Shown: positions 52,442 through 62,602 of the stretch, piece by piece
Layout: each line of letters begins with the position of its first letter
Numbering within the stretch: the first letter of the stretch is position 1
DNA from: Gemmatimonadota bacterium
GTDB taxonomy: Bacteria > Gemmatimonadota > Gemmatimonadetes > Longimicrobiales > Gaopeijiaceae
Direction: 5' to 3'
NCBI GenBank assembly: GCA_007125845.1
Contig: SLCK01000023.1
Location: 1-64,000 of the forward strand
Length of the DNA: 64,000 nt
Notes under the pieces: generated by a model
Told to the model about the DNA's origin: nothing
The model's input: the letters and a program-made list of their open reading frames with translations, nothing else
Databases searched by the model: none
Translations under genes and position numbers: made by a program

Positions 52442-53035
52442 ATGACCGCCAACGGCCGCGAAGACCGCACCGCCTTCTTCCGGGAGTTTCTCCGTCGTCC
52501 GATGGAGGTCGGGTCGATCATTCCAAGTTCACGCTTTCTGGAGCGTAGAATTCTCAATCTTGGAGCGGTGGAGAGCTCGCGTTCCATCGTGGAGCTCGGT
52601 CCGGGGACCGGTGGGACGACGCGCGCAATCCTCGAGGAGATGCCCGCCAACGGCCGGCTTCTGAGCATCGAGTTGAATCCGGAGCTCCATGCCATGGTGG
52701 AGGAGATTCGGGACGATCGCCTGATCGCGCACCGGGGGAATGCAGTCGACCTCGAACATGCCTTGAGGGAGCATGCGATGGATCCCCCGGAGTTGGTGAT
52801 TTCCGGAATTCCGTTCTCGACGATGACGGCGAGTGTAGGTCGGCGGGTGCTCGAGGCGGTAGAGGGAGTTCTGGTCCCGGGCGGCCGCTTCGTAGCGTAT
52901 CAGGCGCGGGGACGTGTGGCTGAGCTGTGCGAGCCCCTGATGGGGGTGGCGGATCGCGAGGTGGAGCTTCTGAACATTCCCCCCATGCGAGTCTACCGCT
53001 GGGAGAAGAATGGGGGGCGGAACGGGGCTGGTTGA
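52442..53035 (+). CDS. PmtA-like phospholipid/rRNA-type methyltransferase
   Basis: A 197-residue class I methyltransferase. The N-terminus FFREFLRRPMEVGSIIPSSR, close to the core, is the signature of PmtA-like phospholipid N-methyltransferases. Motif I is SIVELGPGTGGTTRAILEEM, motif II LLSIELNPELHAMVEEIRDD, and motif IV PELVISGIPFSTMTAS. The family includes rRNA adenine dimethylases, but the N-terminal sequence favours phospholipid or similar substrates. ATG 52442 is chosen over a longer frame; no ribosome-binding site is strong. It is not in an operon with nadB, which is on the minus strand. Confidence 0.85.
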   Translation: MTANGREDRTAFFREFLRRPMEVGSIIPSSRFLERRILNLGAVESSRSIVELGPGTGGTTRAILEEMPANGRLLSIELNPELHAMVEEIRDDRLIAHRGNAVDLEHALREHAMDPPELVISGIPFSTMTASVGRRVLEAVEGVLVPGGRFVAYQARGRVAELCEPLMGVADREVELLNIPPMRVYRWEKNGGRNGAG

Positions 53036-53044
53036 TCCAGCCGT

Positions 53045-54658
53045 TCAACCCGGGACTCGAGCGGGTCGTACCGGAGATGCCCCGTCGTCCCCCGAGCCCC
53101 TCGGTGCGAGTTCCATGAAGCTTCGGCGGGGAGGACCTTCTTTCGGGAGGGGGAAGTCCGACCGGTAGTGGCTTCCCAGGCTCTCTTCGCGAAGGAGGGC
53201 GGCACGCGTGATGAGGCGGGCGACGAGAAGGAGGTTCCGGGCGGAGTCCGGGTGCCGGTTGCCAAGCTCAACCTCCATCGTGTCCAACTCCTCCAGGGCA
53301 CCGCTCAGTCCTGCCTTCTCCCGCTCCAGACCCACGTGCTCCCAGAGGATCGTGCGGATCCGGAGAACGGTCTCGGGTGGTAGCTCACCCCCTTCATCTC
53401 CAGCGACGTGGGATCGCGCCATGTCTCCGGTTCGAGTATCGGAAATCGGAGAGGGAAGGGAGGGGAGGCTTCGCAGGATCGACCGGGCGGCCCGCGGCCC
53501 GAAGACCAGCCCCTCGAGAAGGGAGTTGCTGGCCAGACGGTTGGCGCCATGAAGTCCCGAGGCCGCGACTTCGCCGACGGCCCAGAGACCCGCGACTGTG
53601 GTACGGCCTTCTCCATCCGTATCGACTCCGCCCATGTGATAGTGGGCGGCAGGAGTGACGGGGATGGGTTCAGTGCGGGGGTCGATGCCATGTCGGCGGC
53701 ACAACGCATAGACGCCCGGGAACTCTTCTGCGATCCGGTGGCCGGGTCGCGTTCTGGCATCCAGCAGCACCAAGCCACCCTTGCGCAAGTGGTTCCAGAG
53801 CGCCCTGGCTACCCGGTCCCGGGAAGCCAGCTCTCCTCCCTCGGCAGGGTCCACGACCCTCCGTCCTCTTTCGTCCACGAGGAGGGCTCCGGCGCCACGG
53901 AGGGCCTCCGTCACGAGAGGGAGTGGATCCGTCTGGACGTCCAACGCGGTGGGGTGGAACTGGACGAACTCCAGGTCTGCGAGACGAGCTCCCGCGCGAG
54001 CCGCGATCGCGATCCCGTCCCCATTCAGCCCTGGGGGGGCGGTCGTGCGGAGGTATGCCCGCCCCGGACCTCCCGTGGCGAGGAGCACCGCCGACGCGGA
54101 GTAACGCCGAACCTCGTGGGTCGCGTGATCCTTGGCGACGAGTCCCCTGAGGACTCCTTCGACGATGTCCAGCTCCAGGGCCTCTGATTGCTCGACGATC
54201 CGGATGAGCGGCTCGGACCGGACCGCCTCCCGCAGGGCTCGGATCACTTCGGCTCCGGTCCTGTCTCCCCTGGCGTGAAGTATGCGGGGGCGAGAGTGGG
54301 CACCCTCCAGGCCGAGGGCGAGCTCGCCGGTAGGCGTCCTGTCGAAACGGGCCCCCAGGCGGATGAGGGCGAGAACACGTTCGGGACCGTCCCGGGTGAG
54401 GATCTGGATGAGGTCCCCACGCGCCAGCCCGCCTCCCGCGGCCTCGGTGTCCTGGGCGTGCAGGTCGGGGGAGTCCGAATCGTCGAGCGCCGCCGCAACC
54501 CCACCCTGAGCGAGCGACGAGGCGCTCTGTCCGCCGAGGGCCCCGCGCGTGAGGAGCAGGACGTTCGACCGATTGCCGGCGCGGGCCAACTCGAGTGCGG
54601 CCGAGAGGCCGGCCACGCCCGAGCCGACCACCGCGACCCGGCTCGGGCCGGTCGTCAC
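53045..54658 (-). CDS. nadB: L-aspartate oxidase
   Basis: A 537-residue FAD flavoprotein, first enzyme of de novo NAD synthesis, oxidising L-aspartate to iminoaspartate. The N-terminal dinucleotide motif [18 protein letters not shown], the [20 protein letters not shown] segment, and [14 protein letters not shown] with [20 protein letters not shown] are diagnostic. The C-terminal [20 protein letters not shown] precedes the helical cap. GTG 54658 overlaps the nadA stop as GTGA, so the genes are coupled. It works with NadA to make quinolinate and is probably controlled by NrtR upstream. Confidence 0.97.
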   Translation of the reverse strand: MTTGPSRVAVVGSGVAGLSAALELARAGNRSNVLLLTRGALGGQSASSLAQGGVAAALDDSDSPDLHAQDTEAAGGGLARGDLIQILTRDGPERVLALIRLGARFDRTPTGELALGLEGAHSRPRILHARGDRTGAEVIRALREAVRSEPLIRIVEQSEALELDIVEGVLRGLVAKDHATHEVRRYSASAVLLATGGPGRAYLRTTAPPGLNGDGIAIAARAGARLADLEFVQFHPTALDVQTDPLPLVTEALRGAGALLVDERGRRVVDPAEGGELASRDRVARALWNHLRKGGLVLLDARTRPGHRIAEEFPGVYALCRRHGIDPRTEPIPVTPAAHYHMGGVDTDGEGRTTVAGLWAVGEVAASGLHGANRLASNSLLEGLVFGPRAARSILRSLPSLPSPISDTRTGDMARSHVAGDEGGELPPETVLRIRTILWEHVGLEREKAGLSGALEELDTMEVELGNRHPDSARNLLLVARLITRAALLREESLGSHYRSDFPLPKEGPPRRSFMELAPRGSGDDGASPVRPARVPG

Positions 54659-55692
54659 CCTCCGCTTCCTCTCCCGACCTCGAGCATCCTCTCGACGGCA
54701 CGCCTGGCCCGTTTCGCGATCTCAAGCTCGACTTCCACCGCGTGCTCCATCCGTTCGAGCGACCGCAAGATCTTGGGAAGGGTGATTCGCTTCATGTGGG
54801 GGCAGAGATTGCACGGACGGATGAAGTTCACGTCCGGGTTCTCGGCCGCCACGTTGTCGCTCATGGAGCATTCGGTGATCATCGCGACGTTGGCCGGCTG
54901 CCGCTCCTTGACGTACTGGGCCATTCCCGAGGTCGAGCCCACGTAGTCCGCCTCTTCGAGGACGTCAGGCGGGCACTCCGGGTGGGCGAGCACGACGAGG
55001 TCGGGCGCCGCTTCCCGATACCCCCTCACCTCTTCCGGAGTGAATCTCTCGTGGACCTCGCAGTGCCCCTTCCAGTCGATGATCTCCACATCGGTCTGCG
55101 TGGCCACGTACTTCGCGAGGTACTCGTCCGGGAGGAAGATCACCCGGTCGGTGCCCAGCGATTCAACCACCTGCACGGCGTTCGAGGACGTGCAGCAAAC
55201 GTCGCTCTCTGCTTTCACGTCGGCCGACGTATTCACGTAGGTCACCACCGGGGCGTCCGGGTACCGCCGGCGCATCTGGCGTACGTCCTCCCCGGTGATG
55301 GACTCCGCCAGCGAACAGCCCGCTCTCAGATCCGGGATCAGCACGGTCTTCTCCGGGCTGAGGATCTTCGCGGTCTCGGCCATGAAGTGCACACCGCAGA
55401 GGACGATCACCTCGGCGTCCGTCCTGGCCCCTTCCTGCGCGAGCCCCAGGCTGTCCCCTCGGAAGTCCGAGACCCCGTAGAAGATCTCGGGCGTCTGGTA
55501 GTTGTGGGCGAGGATGACGGCGTTGCGCTCCCGCTTGAGCTCCTCGATCCGGTGGATGTAAGGGGCGTGCACCGCCCACTCCACCTCGGGGACTGCGCCG
55601 CGCACCCGCTCGAACAGGTGGGCGGTCGCGCGGGCGACCTCCGGAGTGTACTCGAGGCTCTCCGGAGAAGGGGAGGTGGTTGTGGAGGGCAT
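54655..55692 (-). CDS. nadA: Quinolinate synthase A
   Basis: A 345-residue [4Fe-4S] enzyme that condenses iminoaspartate with dihydroxyacetone phosphate to quinolinate. Signatures are [60 protein letters not shown], and [20 protein letters not shown]. The probable cluster cysteines are in GVHFM, CCTSSN and PCNLC. ATG 55692 is chosen because it begins the polar N-terminus, and no strong ribosome-binding site is seen. It lies between nrtR and nadB, overlapping nadB. This is the second enzyme of de novo NAD synthesis. Confidence 0.97.
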   Translation of the reverse strand: MPSTTTSPSPESLEYTPEVARATAHLFERVRGAVPEVEWAVHAPYIHRIEELKRERNAVILAHNYQTPEIFYGVSDFRGDSLGLAQEGARTDAEVIVLCGVHFMAETAKILSPEKTVLIPDLRAGCSLAESITGEDVRQMRRRYPDAPVVTYVNTSADVKAESDVCCTSSNAVQVVESLGTDRVIFLPDEYLAKYVATQTDVEIIDWKGHCEVHERFTPEEVRGYREAAPDLVVLAHPECPPDVLEEADYVGSTSGMAQYVKERQPANVAMITECSMSDNVAAENPDVNFIRPCNLCPHMKRITLPKILRSLERMEHAVEVELEIAKRARRAVERMLEVGRGSGG

Positions 55693-55746
55693 TATCAGCC
55701 TGTTGTGCTCAAGGTGAGTATATCCGGACCAAAAAAACACACCACA

Positions 55747-55766
55747 GGTTCAACCGAGGTGTAACC
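55747..55766. promoter_or_regulatory. Candidate NrtR operator upstream of nadA
   Basis: A 20-bp imperfect palindrome GGTTCAACCGAGGTGTAACC (seven of ten positions symmetric) lies in the 113-bp gap between nrtR and nadA. NrtR regulators usually bind palindromic sites in promoters of nad genes, and this is the only clear candidate here. Confidence 0.45.
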
Positions 55767-55805
55767 GAATAGTATGGGGGGATCCGTCCTCGACGTCAAC
55801 CGGGG

Positions 55806-56822
55806 TCAGCGCCCCGGGGGGAGACCGAGACCGGGCGCCCTCCGCTCGCGGAGCACCTCGCGTCGAAACCGGAAGAGCTCTGCCGGTCTCCCCCCTGTTC
55901 TGGAGTCCAACTCCCCCGTCCCCTCCACCAACCCGCCCCGGCCCACGAGCCTTCGGAAGTTCTGCTTGTGCAACCGGACCCCGGCCAATGCCTCCACGAC
56001 CCGTTGGAGTCTCAGGAGGGTAAAGGTCTCCGGTAGTAGCTCGAAGACCACCGGCCGATAACGGAGCTTGCCCCTCATTCTGCCGAGCCCCGTGGCGAGG
56101 ATCCTGCGATGATCCATGTCCATCGCACGGCCCAGAAGTGGATCGCCCTCTGCGTACGCGGAGTTCACCCCGGAGTCGCGGCGAGACTCGGTGACGAGGC
56201 CGACCTCGTAGAGGAGCTCGTACCTTTCCAGGACCCGGTCGGGATCCCATTCGGATCCCTCGAGTCCGAAGCTGATGCTCGTCCGTTCCCGGCGCTCCTC
56301 CTCTACGGCAGTGTCCGAAGCGCGCCCCACCCATCTCTCGAGCGTGGGCGCGATGGTCTCGCGTATCACCTGAGGCTCACCGTCTCGCCAGTCCTCCCAC
56401 GGGAAGTAGGTGTACCAGTCCCGCCACCGCGCACGCGCCGATCCGGAGGGCTGATCCTCTCGAACCAGGGCAAGATAGGCCACAGAGATGACGCGAGGCA
56501 CATCGCGCCAACGTCTTCCTGGGGCACGCTCGCGGTCCCCGAAGGTGTAGAGCTGCTCCACGTAGCCCAGCTCCAGACCCGTCCGTTCCCGGACCCAGCC
56601 GCGGAGGCTGAGCTCCAGCGTCCGGTTGGCCCCTGGGTCGAGAGGACCATAGGGCAGGAGGTCGAGATCCCCTCCCGACCAGAGCGGATCCCCGAAGGAC
56701 GGATCCGAGGAGTCGCCGGAAATGGTGAGGATGCGGGGGCTCTCCTTCGTCACGGCGACGATGACGGCATTGAGCCCGACGACGATGGACGGATCGGTCG
56801 ACAATGAAGCGGACACCTCCAC
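55806..56822 (-). CDS. nrtR: NrtR-type Nudix transcriptional regulator
   Basis: A 338-residue regulator of NAD metabolism. The N-terminal Nudix-like domain (IVVGLNAVIVAVTKESPRIL, GWVRERTGLELGYVEQLYTF, PGRRWRDVPRVISVAYLALV) keeps the fold, but a full catalytic Nudix box is not obvious. The C-terminal winged helix has the NrtR signature GKLRYRPVVFELLPETFTLL, RLQRVVEALAGVRLHKQNFR, and GRPAELFRFRREVL. It probably senses ADP-ribose and represses nadA-nadB directly downstream. GTG 56822 is used, with no ideal ribosome-binding site. It is divergent from the TonB receptor gene. Confidence 0.9.
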   Translation of the reverse strand: MEVSASLSTDPSIVVGLNAVIVAVTKESPRILTISGDSSDPSFGDPLWSGGDLDLLPYGPLDPGANRTLELSLRGWVRERTGLELGYVEQLYTFGDRERAPGRRWRDVPRVISVAYLALVREDQPSGSARARWRDWYTYFPWEDWRDGEPQVIRETIAPTLERWVGRASDTAVEEERRERTSISFGLEGSEWDPDRVLERYELLYEVGLVTESRRDSGVNSAYAEGDPLLGRAMDMDHRRILATGLGRMRGKLRYRPVVFELLPETFTLLRLQRVVEALAGVRLHKQNFRRLVGRGGLVEGTGELDSRTGGRPAELFRFRREVLRERRAPGLGLPPGR

Positions 56823-57009
56823 TCAACAGGCTTCCGGAGTGCACTGTGGCAAAAGGAACCGGTCCGAATCGGGCTCATGCGGCCAGAGGTCCGGTCTTCC
56901 CCGGCGGGTGTGAACCTTTCGGAACGCAACTTCTTTGTTCAGATTCCCCCTTTGAGTCGTATGGAGGGGGCACTGCGCACTCCCTGGAACCTGAACCTAC
57001 CGGAGATTC

Positions 57010-59187
57010 ATGTCCATACAGCGAGAGCAGATTCTGTCGGCATGCACGGCGCTTGTCCTTTCCATCCTCTTGTCGGCGGTCCCGAGCGAAGGCTTCGCCG
57101 AATCGGCGTCGAGCGTTTCGGTGGCCTTCCAGGCTCCAGCGGACACCCTTCCGGACGACGCCCTCCGGCCCATAGAGCTGGCACCCGTGCAGATCACGGT
57201 TCTCAGGACACCGATCTCACAGGACGTGGCTCCCGTGGCCGTCGGCGTGCTCGGCCAGCGGGAGCTTCGCGCTGGCCGAAGCGGTGCCTTCCTCGAAGAG
57301 GCCCTGCAGGGTCTGCCCGGAGTGCAGGTCCAGAATCGGCACAACTTCGCCGTCGGGGAGCGCATCTCCGTGCGTGGATTCGGGGGTCGAGCTCAGTTCG
57401 GCGTGCGGGGCCTCCGGGTCGTGGTGGACGGGATCCCCGCAACTCTCGCCGACGGTCAGTCCACGATCGATCACCTCGACATCGGGTCGCTGGGCCGTGT
57501 CGAGGTGGTTCGAGGTCCCGCATCGTCCCTGTTCGGAAACGCTTCGGGGGGCGTCCTGGCCTTCCAGAGTCGCGACCCGGGAACCTCCCCCCTCGGGGTA
57601 GAGGTCGAGTCGGTCGGCGGGAGCCATGGGCTCTTCCGAACCCAGACCACGGCCACCGGTACCGTCGACAACACGGGGTACCTCTTCAGCTTCTCGACGC
57701 AAAGCTGGGACGGATACCGCACGAACACGTGGGAAGGCCTGGACAGATCCACGTACGGAGCCGCCGACCGGCTGGGCTTCAATGCTCGGGTGACACGGCC
57801 CATGGGCGGCGGTCAGCTCGGCTTGACCGTAAACGTCGTGGACCTGGACGCCGAGAACCCCGGGTCCCTTCAAAGGGAACGATTGGGCGACACGAACCGA
57901 CCGGCGCACGATGCGGGTCCGTTCAGCAATGTCGCCCGCCTCACCGGGAAGGAGCTCCAGCAGCAGCAGCTCGGTCTCCGTTGGGAGGGTGCCGGTGCGG
58001 GCCTGGACCTCGACTTTTCACTGTTCGGGATCCGGCGCTCCATGATCAATCCGATCCCGTCCGACATCATCGAGTTGGACCGGGACGCCTTTGGGCTGCG
58101 CTCTCAGGTCGGTCGGAGCGTATCCACCGAGCTGGGCGAGCTGCGCTGGAACGTCGGGTTCGAGACGGATTTCATGTTCGACGACCGGCTCAACTTCGTG
58201 AACGACGCGGGGGAGCACGGGGCCATGACGGTCGACCAGCGTGAGCGGGTGAGGGGAGCCGGCGTCTTCCTGCAGGCGTTGCTCCCTCTCCCGGGTCGGG
58301 TGGAGGGCCTCGCCGGGCTCCGCTACGATCGGCACGACTTTCGCATTTGGGATCAGATCACCGACCGACCTGAAGGAGAGCCCTCCGCGTCCGGGGAGCG
58401 AACGATGGACGCTGTGAGTCCTTCGTTCGGGATCCAGTTCCCGCTCGGGGAGATCTTCAACGTCTACGCGAACGTGGGGACCGTCTTCGAGACTCCGTCC
58501 ACGACCGAGCTCGGAAACGATCCCGATGGACGGCCCGGGTTCAATCCCAACCTGGAACCCCAGTCGGGCGTATCCGGGGAGATCGGCATGCGGGGGAACT
58601 GGATGGACCGCGCGATCTTCGAGATCACGACCTACCGCACCGATCTGGAAAACGAGCTGGTGCGATTCCAGGTCGAGGCATTCCCGGGGCGGGACTTCTT
58701 CCGGAACGCAGGGGAATCCCAGCACACCGGCGTCGAAGCGACCTTCGCCGCCATGTCGCAGGACGCCCTGTTGCGAGCCGATCTTACATATACCTGGACG
58801 AACGCGGAGTTCGTGGACTTCGAGTGGGACGACCAGCAGTTCGCGGGGAACCGGATCCCGGGAATCGCACCGCACCGCGCTCAGGCCAAGCTGCGCCTCA
58901 CGCCTGGTGCCTGGTTCGGCGAGCTTTCGGGCAGCTACGTGCATCGTGTGCCGGTCAATGATGCGAACAGCGAGTTCGCTCCCTCTTACTTCCTGACCGA
59001 TCTGCGGCTGGCGGCAGAGGAGCTTCCGATCGCGAATGTCACGGTGTCACCGTGGGTGGCGGTCACGAACGTGCTCGATCGCTATTACACTGCGTCGGTC
59101 GTGCCCAACGCGTTCGGAGCCCGCTTCTACGAGCCCGGTCCGGGGCGATCCTTCCAGATCGGGTTGCGGGCGGGCTGGCAGAACTGA
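57010..59187 (+). CDS. TonB-dependent receptor
   Basis: A 725-residue outer-membrane receptor. A signal peptide covers about residues 1-32 (SAVPSEGFAES). The plug domain shows LEEALQGLPGVQVQNRHNFA, RISVRGFGGRAQFGVRGLRV, and GRVEVVRGPASSLFGNASGG. A 22-strand barrel follows and ends in the terminal aromatic signature GPGRSFQIGLRAGWQN. Substrate is unknown; the context with hydrolases suggests organic or metal-chelate uptake. ATG 57010 begins the signal peptide. It is first in a run of plus-strand genes and is divergent from nrtR. Confidence 0.93.
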   Translation: MSIQREQILSACTALVLSILLSAVPSEGFAESASSVSVAFQAPADTLPDDALRPIELAPVQITVLRTPISQDVAPVAVGVLGQRELRAGRSGAFLEEALQGLPGVQVQNRHNFAVGERISVRGFGGRAQFGVRGLRVVVDGIPATLADGQSTIDHLDIGSLGRVEVVRGPASSLFGNASGGVLAFQSRDPGTSPLGVEVESVGGSHGLFRTQTTATGTVDNTGYLFSFSTQSWDGYRTNTWEGLDRSTYGAADRLGFNARVTRPMGGGQLGLTVNVVDLDAENPGSLQRERLGDTNRPAHDAGPFSNVARLTGKELQQQQLGLRWEGAGAGLDLDFSLFGIRRSMINPIPSDIIELDRDAFGLRSQVGRSVSTELGELRWNVGFETDFMFDDRLNFVNDAGEHGAMTVDQRERVRGAGVFLQALLPLPGRVEGLAGLRYDRHDFRIWDQITDRPEGEPSASGERTMDAVSPSFGIQFPLGEIFNVYANVGTVFETPSTTELGNDPDGRPGFNPNLEPQSGVSGEIGMRGNWMDRAIFEITTYRTDLENELVRFQVEAFPGRDFFRNAGESQHTGVEATFAAMSQDALLRADLTYTWTNAEFVDFEWDDQQFAGNRIPGIAPHRAQAKLRLTPGAWFGELSGSYVHRVPVNDANSEFAPSYFLTDLRLAAEELPIANVTVSPWVAVTNVLDRYYTASVVPNAFGARFYEPGPGRSFQIGLRAGWQN

Positions 59188-59280
59188 GTCGAGAACGAGA
59201 CCAGGGCCCGAGCCCGGTGTGGTGAGTCAGAGACTCGCCGCTGGACCGAGGGGCCCGGCGCGCCGGGGTGGCAAGGCGCG

Positions 59281-59505
59281 ATGAATCCGGGTTCGCTCCT
59301 CGGGCCCTGGCTGGTGGTGGCGGGGGTGGTGCTCATCGTGGTCGGCGTCCTCCTCTGGTGGGGGGTGCCGGGATGGTTGGGCCGGCTCCCCGGCGATCTG
59401 AGGATCGAGGGAGAGTCGACCCGCATCTACCTTCCCATCACCACGATGATTCTCCTCTCGGCGGTTCTCACCATCGTCGTCCACTTGCTCCGACGCTTCT
59501 TCTGA
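59281..59505 (+). CDS. DUF2905 small membrane protein
   Basis: A 74-residue two-TM protein. Helix one is LVVAGVVLIVVGVLLWWGVP, then the family motif LGRLPGDLRIEGESTRIYLP, and helix two LLSAVLTIVVHLLRRFF. This matches the DUF2905 family of tiny conserved membrane proteins of unknown function. ATG 59281 follows GGTGG-rich DNA without a strong Shine-Dalgarno. It lies 90 bases after the TonB receptor and 130 bases before the amidohydrolase gene. Confidence 0.93.
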   Translation: MNPGSLLGPWLVVAGVVLIVVGVLLWWGVPGWLGRLPGDLRIEGESTRIYLPITTMILLSAVLTIVVHLLRRFF

Positions 59506-59633
59506 AGCACTTCATATCCCCGGGCACTGTGCGCCCGACCCCTTCCGCGTCCCCGCGGAGCCCGGCCCGCCGGGGCCGGACCGCACTCGCACTTCGATCG
59601 CCGCACCCGATCCCTTCTCCGAGGAGTACCACG

Positions 59634-62585
59634 ATGCGACGCTCCATCCTCCTCTGCCTCGGTCTGTTCACCGTCGCCCCTCATGTGGCGTGGGGGCAGG
59701 TCGAGTGGCAGACCGAACGTTTCGAAGGCCTCCGGGAGAATCCGCCCGGAGTGCATGCGCTCACGAACGCCCGGATCGTGGTCTCACCGGGCAACGTCCT
59801 GGAAGACGCGACCCTCGTGATCCGCGACGGCGTCATCGAGGCTGTCGGTCCGGACGTCCAGCCGCCGGCCGATGCCCGCGTATGGCCGTCCCGGGGGCTG
59901 ACGCTTTACTCCGGCCTCATCGAGGCCTACGGGAGTTTCGGAGGCGAACAGACGAATTCGGACCGGGGGGGGGCCTCGTGGAACCCCCAGGTCCGATCGC
60001 ATGTCGACATCGCGGGGGAGCTTCCCGCCGGCGTGGTCACCGATCGGGCGCGCGAGCTCAGGGACCACGGGTGGACGGTCGCTCACGCCGTTCCGAGGAC
60101 CGGGATGTTTCGGGGGAGCACCGCGCTGGTGAGCCTGGGGGAAGGCGCGATCCGGGATCGGGTGCTGGGAGAGTCGGTGGCCCATGCGCTCGCGCTCACC
60201 CGGGATCCTGACCTTCCTCAGGGATACCCGAACTCGGCCATGGGAGCCATGGCCCTGATTCGTCAGACCCTCCTCGACGCGGATTGGTATCGGCAGGCCC
60301 TGGACGTCTACCATGCGGACCCGGCCGGTCAGCGGAGACCGGAGGCCAATGCAGCACTTGCGGCGCTCGGGGACGTGGCGCGCGGGGATCTCCCCCTCCT
60401 GATCGAGACCCGGAGCGAAGAGGAGTTCTTGCGGGCCCGGACGCTCGGCCGGGAATTCCCGGAGCTGACGCTCTGGTTGAGGGCCAGCGGCGAGGAGTAT
60501 CGAATCGAAGACCTGCTCGAGCCGGGCGGGATTCCCATCATTCTCCCGGTGGCTTTCCCTGAACGTCCGGACGTCGATCATCCGGAAGACGCTCTGGGGG
60601 TGAGCCTGGCCGAGCTGCGCCACTGGGCTCTCGCTCCGGAGACTCCGGCTCGCATGGCCGCGGCCGGCATCGACGTGGCCCTTACCGCCGACGGGCTGGA
60701 AGATCTGGATCGCTTCCTTCCCAACGTTCGCAGAGCCATCGAGCACGGCCTGGATCCTGAGAGGGCCCTCGCGGCGCTCACGACGAATCCGGCTCGGCTC
60801 GTCGGCCTGGACGCCACGCACGGGACGCTCGAGACCGGAAAGGTGGCCAATATCGTCGTCACGGACGGGGAGCTGTTCTCCGAAGATACGTCGATCCGGG
60901 ACGTGTGGGTGGACGGCCGGCGCTACGAGATCGAGCCCGCTCCGGAATCGGATCCTCGAGGAGAGTGGCTCGTCGTCTGGGACCGCGATCCGCGCGTCGA
61001 GGCGCATCTTCGACTCGGCGGGACCCCGACCGGCCTCGACGGTACTCTCGCCGTCAACGGGACCGACGTGGCACTGTCGTCGGCGAACTTCCGGCCGGAG
61101 GCGGGTCGGCTCCGATTCTCCGTCGAGGGCGAGCCTCTGGGGATGGAGGGGATCGTGCGCTTCTCCGGCTCCGTGAACGGAGACGCCGTCTTCGGCTGGA
61201 GCGAGGTGCCGGAGGGAACCGGGCCCGGCTGGCGGGCCGAACGGGTTGCACCGCCGGAGAACGGCGTGCCCAACGGACCGGATGGAACGGGCGGGGGCGC
61301 TCCCATACAGGAGCTCGACCTTCCGCATCTCAGGCCCGCGATGGAGTTCGGTCGCGCCGCCCTTCCCGATCAGCCCGAGCACCTCCTCATTCGAAACGCG
61401 GTGATCTGGACGATGGGACCCGAGGGCCGCCTCGACGATGCGGACCTCCTCATCACCCGCGGAGAGGTTGCGGAGATCGGGCGTGGTCTGGAAGCGCCCG
61501 CTGGTGCGACCGTGATCGGCGCAGCCGGCAGGCACGTGACCCCCGGGCTTATCGACGCCCACCTGCATTCGGGTACGCAGGGCGTGAACGAAGGGGGCTC
61601 GGCCATCGTTCCCGAGGTCCGAATGGGGGACGTGCTCACGCACAACAACATCTGGATGTATCGGCAGCTTGCCGGCGGGCTCACCGCGGCCCACGTCATG
61701 CACGGGTCCGCCAATCCGATCGGCGGCGAGAACGTCATGGTGAAGATGCGGTGGGGTGCCCTTCCGGAGGAGCTCAAGCTCGAGGGAGCCCCGCGGACGG
61801 TGAAGTTCGCCCTGGGGGAGAACCCGAAGCGACGGGAGGGCCGGTATCCGGACACGCGGATGGGCGTGCATCAACTCGTCCGCGACCACTTCATGGCCGC
61901 GCTCGACTATCAGCAGGTCTGGGACGCCTGGGAGAGCTCCGGAGAGGGACTGCCTCCGCGCAGGGATCTCCGCATGGAGGCCCTTGTGGACATCCTCAAC
62001 GAGGAGCTCCTCATCCAGTCGCACGGATACCGGCAGGACGAGTTCCTCATGCTCGTGAGATTGGCCGAGGAGTTCGACTTCAGCGTGCGGGCCATCCAGC
62101 ACGGGCTCGAGGCCTACAAGATCGCGCCGGAGCTTGCCGCGAGCGGCGTCGGCGCGGTGGTCTGGACGGATTGGTCTTCCTTCAAGATCGAGGCCTACGA
62201 CGCCACCACGTACAATGCCCGTATCCTGACGGAGGCGGGTGTTCTCACCTCACTCCACTCGGACAACAGTCAGCTCGCGAGCCGCATGAACTGGGAAGCC
62301 GGAAAGATGCTGCGGACGGGGATGGAGGAGGAGGATGCGCTCGCGCTCGTCACGATCAACACCGCGCGTATCCTGGGGATCGAGGACCGGGTCGGCTCCC
62401 TGGAGCCGGGAAAGGATGCCGACTTCGTGATCTGGAGCGGACACCCTCTATCGCAGTTCACGATTGCGGAGCAGACCTGGGTGGACGGACGCCGCTACTT
62501 CGATCTCGAGGAGGACCGGGAGCTCCGTCAACGGGTCGAGCGTGAACGGGCCCAACTGATTCAGCTCGTCTTGCAAGACGATTGA
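59634..62585 (+). CDS. Tandem-domain secreted amidohydrolase
   Basis: A 983-residue secreted protein with two amidohydrolase-type domains. Signal peptide about residues 1-20 (APHVAWGQ). The N-terminal domain (GVHALTNARIVVSPGNVLED, LTLYSGLIEAYGSFGGEQ) has lost the usual HxH metal site. The C-terminal domain keeps it: GLIDAHLHSGTQGVNEGG with H643 and H645, followed by GLTAAHVMHGSANPIGGENV, SVRAIQHGLEAYKIAPELAA, and LTSLHSDNSQLASRMNWEAG. It is probably an imidazolonepropionase/dihydroorotase-like hydrolase of unknown substrate. ATG 59634 has GAGGAG nine bases upstream. Its stop slightly precedes the next amidohydrolase gene, so they form an operon. Confidence 0.9.
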   Translation: MRRSILLCLGLFTVAPHVAWGQVEWQTERFEGLRENPPGVHALTNARIVVSPGNVLEDATLVIRDGVIEAVGPDVQPPADARVWPSRGLTLYSGLIEAYGSFGGEQTNSDRGGASWNPQVRSHVDIAGELPAGVVTDRARELRDHGWTVAHAVPRTGMFRGSTALVSLGEGAIRDRVLGESVAHALALTRDPDLPQGYPNSAMGAMALIRQTLLDADWYRQALDVYHADPAGQRRPEANAALAALGDVARGDLPLLIETRSEEEFLRARTLGREFPELTLWLRASGEEYRIEDLLEPGGIPIILPVAFPERPDVDHPEDALGVSLAELRHWALAPETPARMAAAGIDVALTADGLEDLDRFLPNVRRAIEHGLDPERALAALTTNPARLVGLDATHGTLETGKVANIVVTDGELFSEDTSIRDVWVDGRRYEIEPAPESDPRGEWLVVWDRDPRVEAHLRLGGTPTGLDGTLAVNGTDVALSSANFRPEAGRLRFSVEGEPLGMEGIVRFSGSVNGDAVFGWSEVPEGTGPGWRAERVAPPENGVPNGPDGTGGGAPIQELDLPHLRPAMEFGRAALPDQPEHLLIRNAVIWTMGPEGRLDDADLLITRGEVAEIGRGLEAPAGATVIGAAGRHVTPGLIDAHLHSGTQGVNEGGSAIVPEVRMGDVLTHNNIWMYRQLAGGLTAAHVMHGSANPIGGENVMVKMRWGALPEELKLEGAPRTVKFALGENPKRREGRYPDTRMGVHQLVRDHFMAALDYQQVWDAWESSGEGLPPRRDLRMEALVDILNEELLIQSHGYRQDEFLMLVRLAEEFDFSVRAIQHGLEAYKIAPELAASGVGAVVWTDWSSFKIEAYDATTYNARILTEAGVLTSLHSDNSQLASRMNWEAGKMLRTGMEEEDALALVTINTARILGIEDRVGSLEPGKDADFVIWSGHPLSQFTIAEQTWVDGRRYFDLEEDRELRQRVERERAQLIQLVLQDD

Positions 62586-62602
62586 TCCGGGAGGATATCA
62601 GA

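Noticed and set aside
59784-62102. A 772-codon minus-strand frame opposite the tandem amidohydrolase gene
   Set aside because: The plus strand has clear amidohydrolase motifs and signal peptide; the opposite frame shows none.
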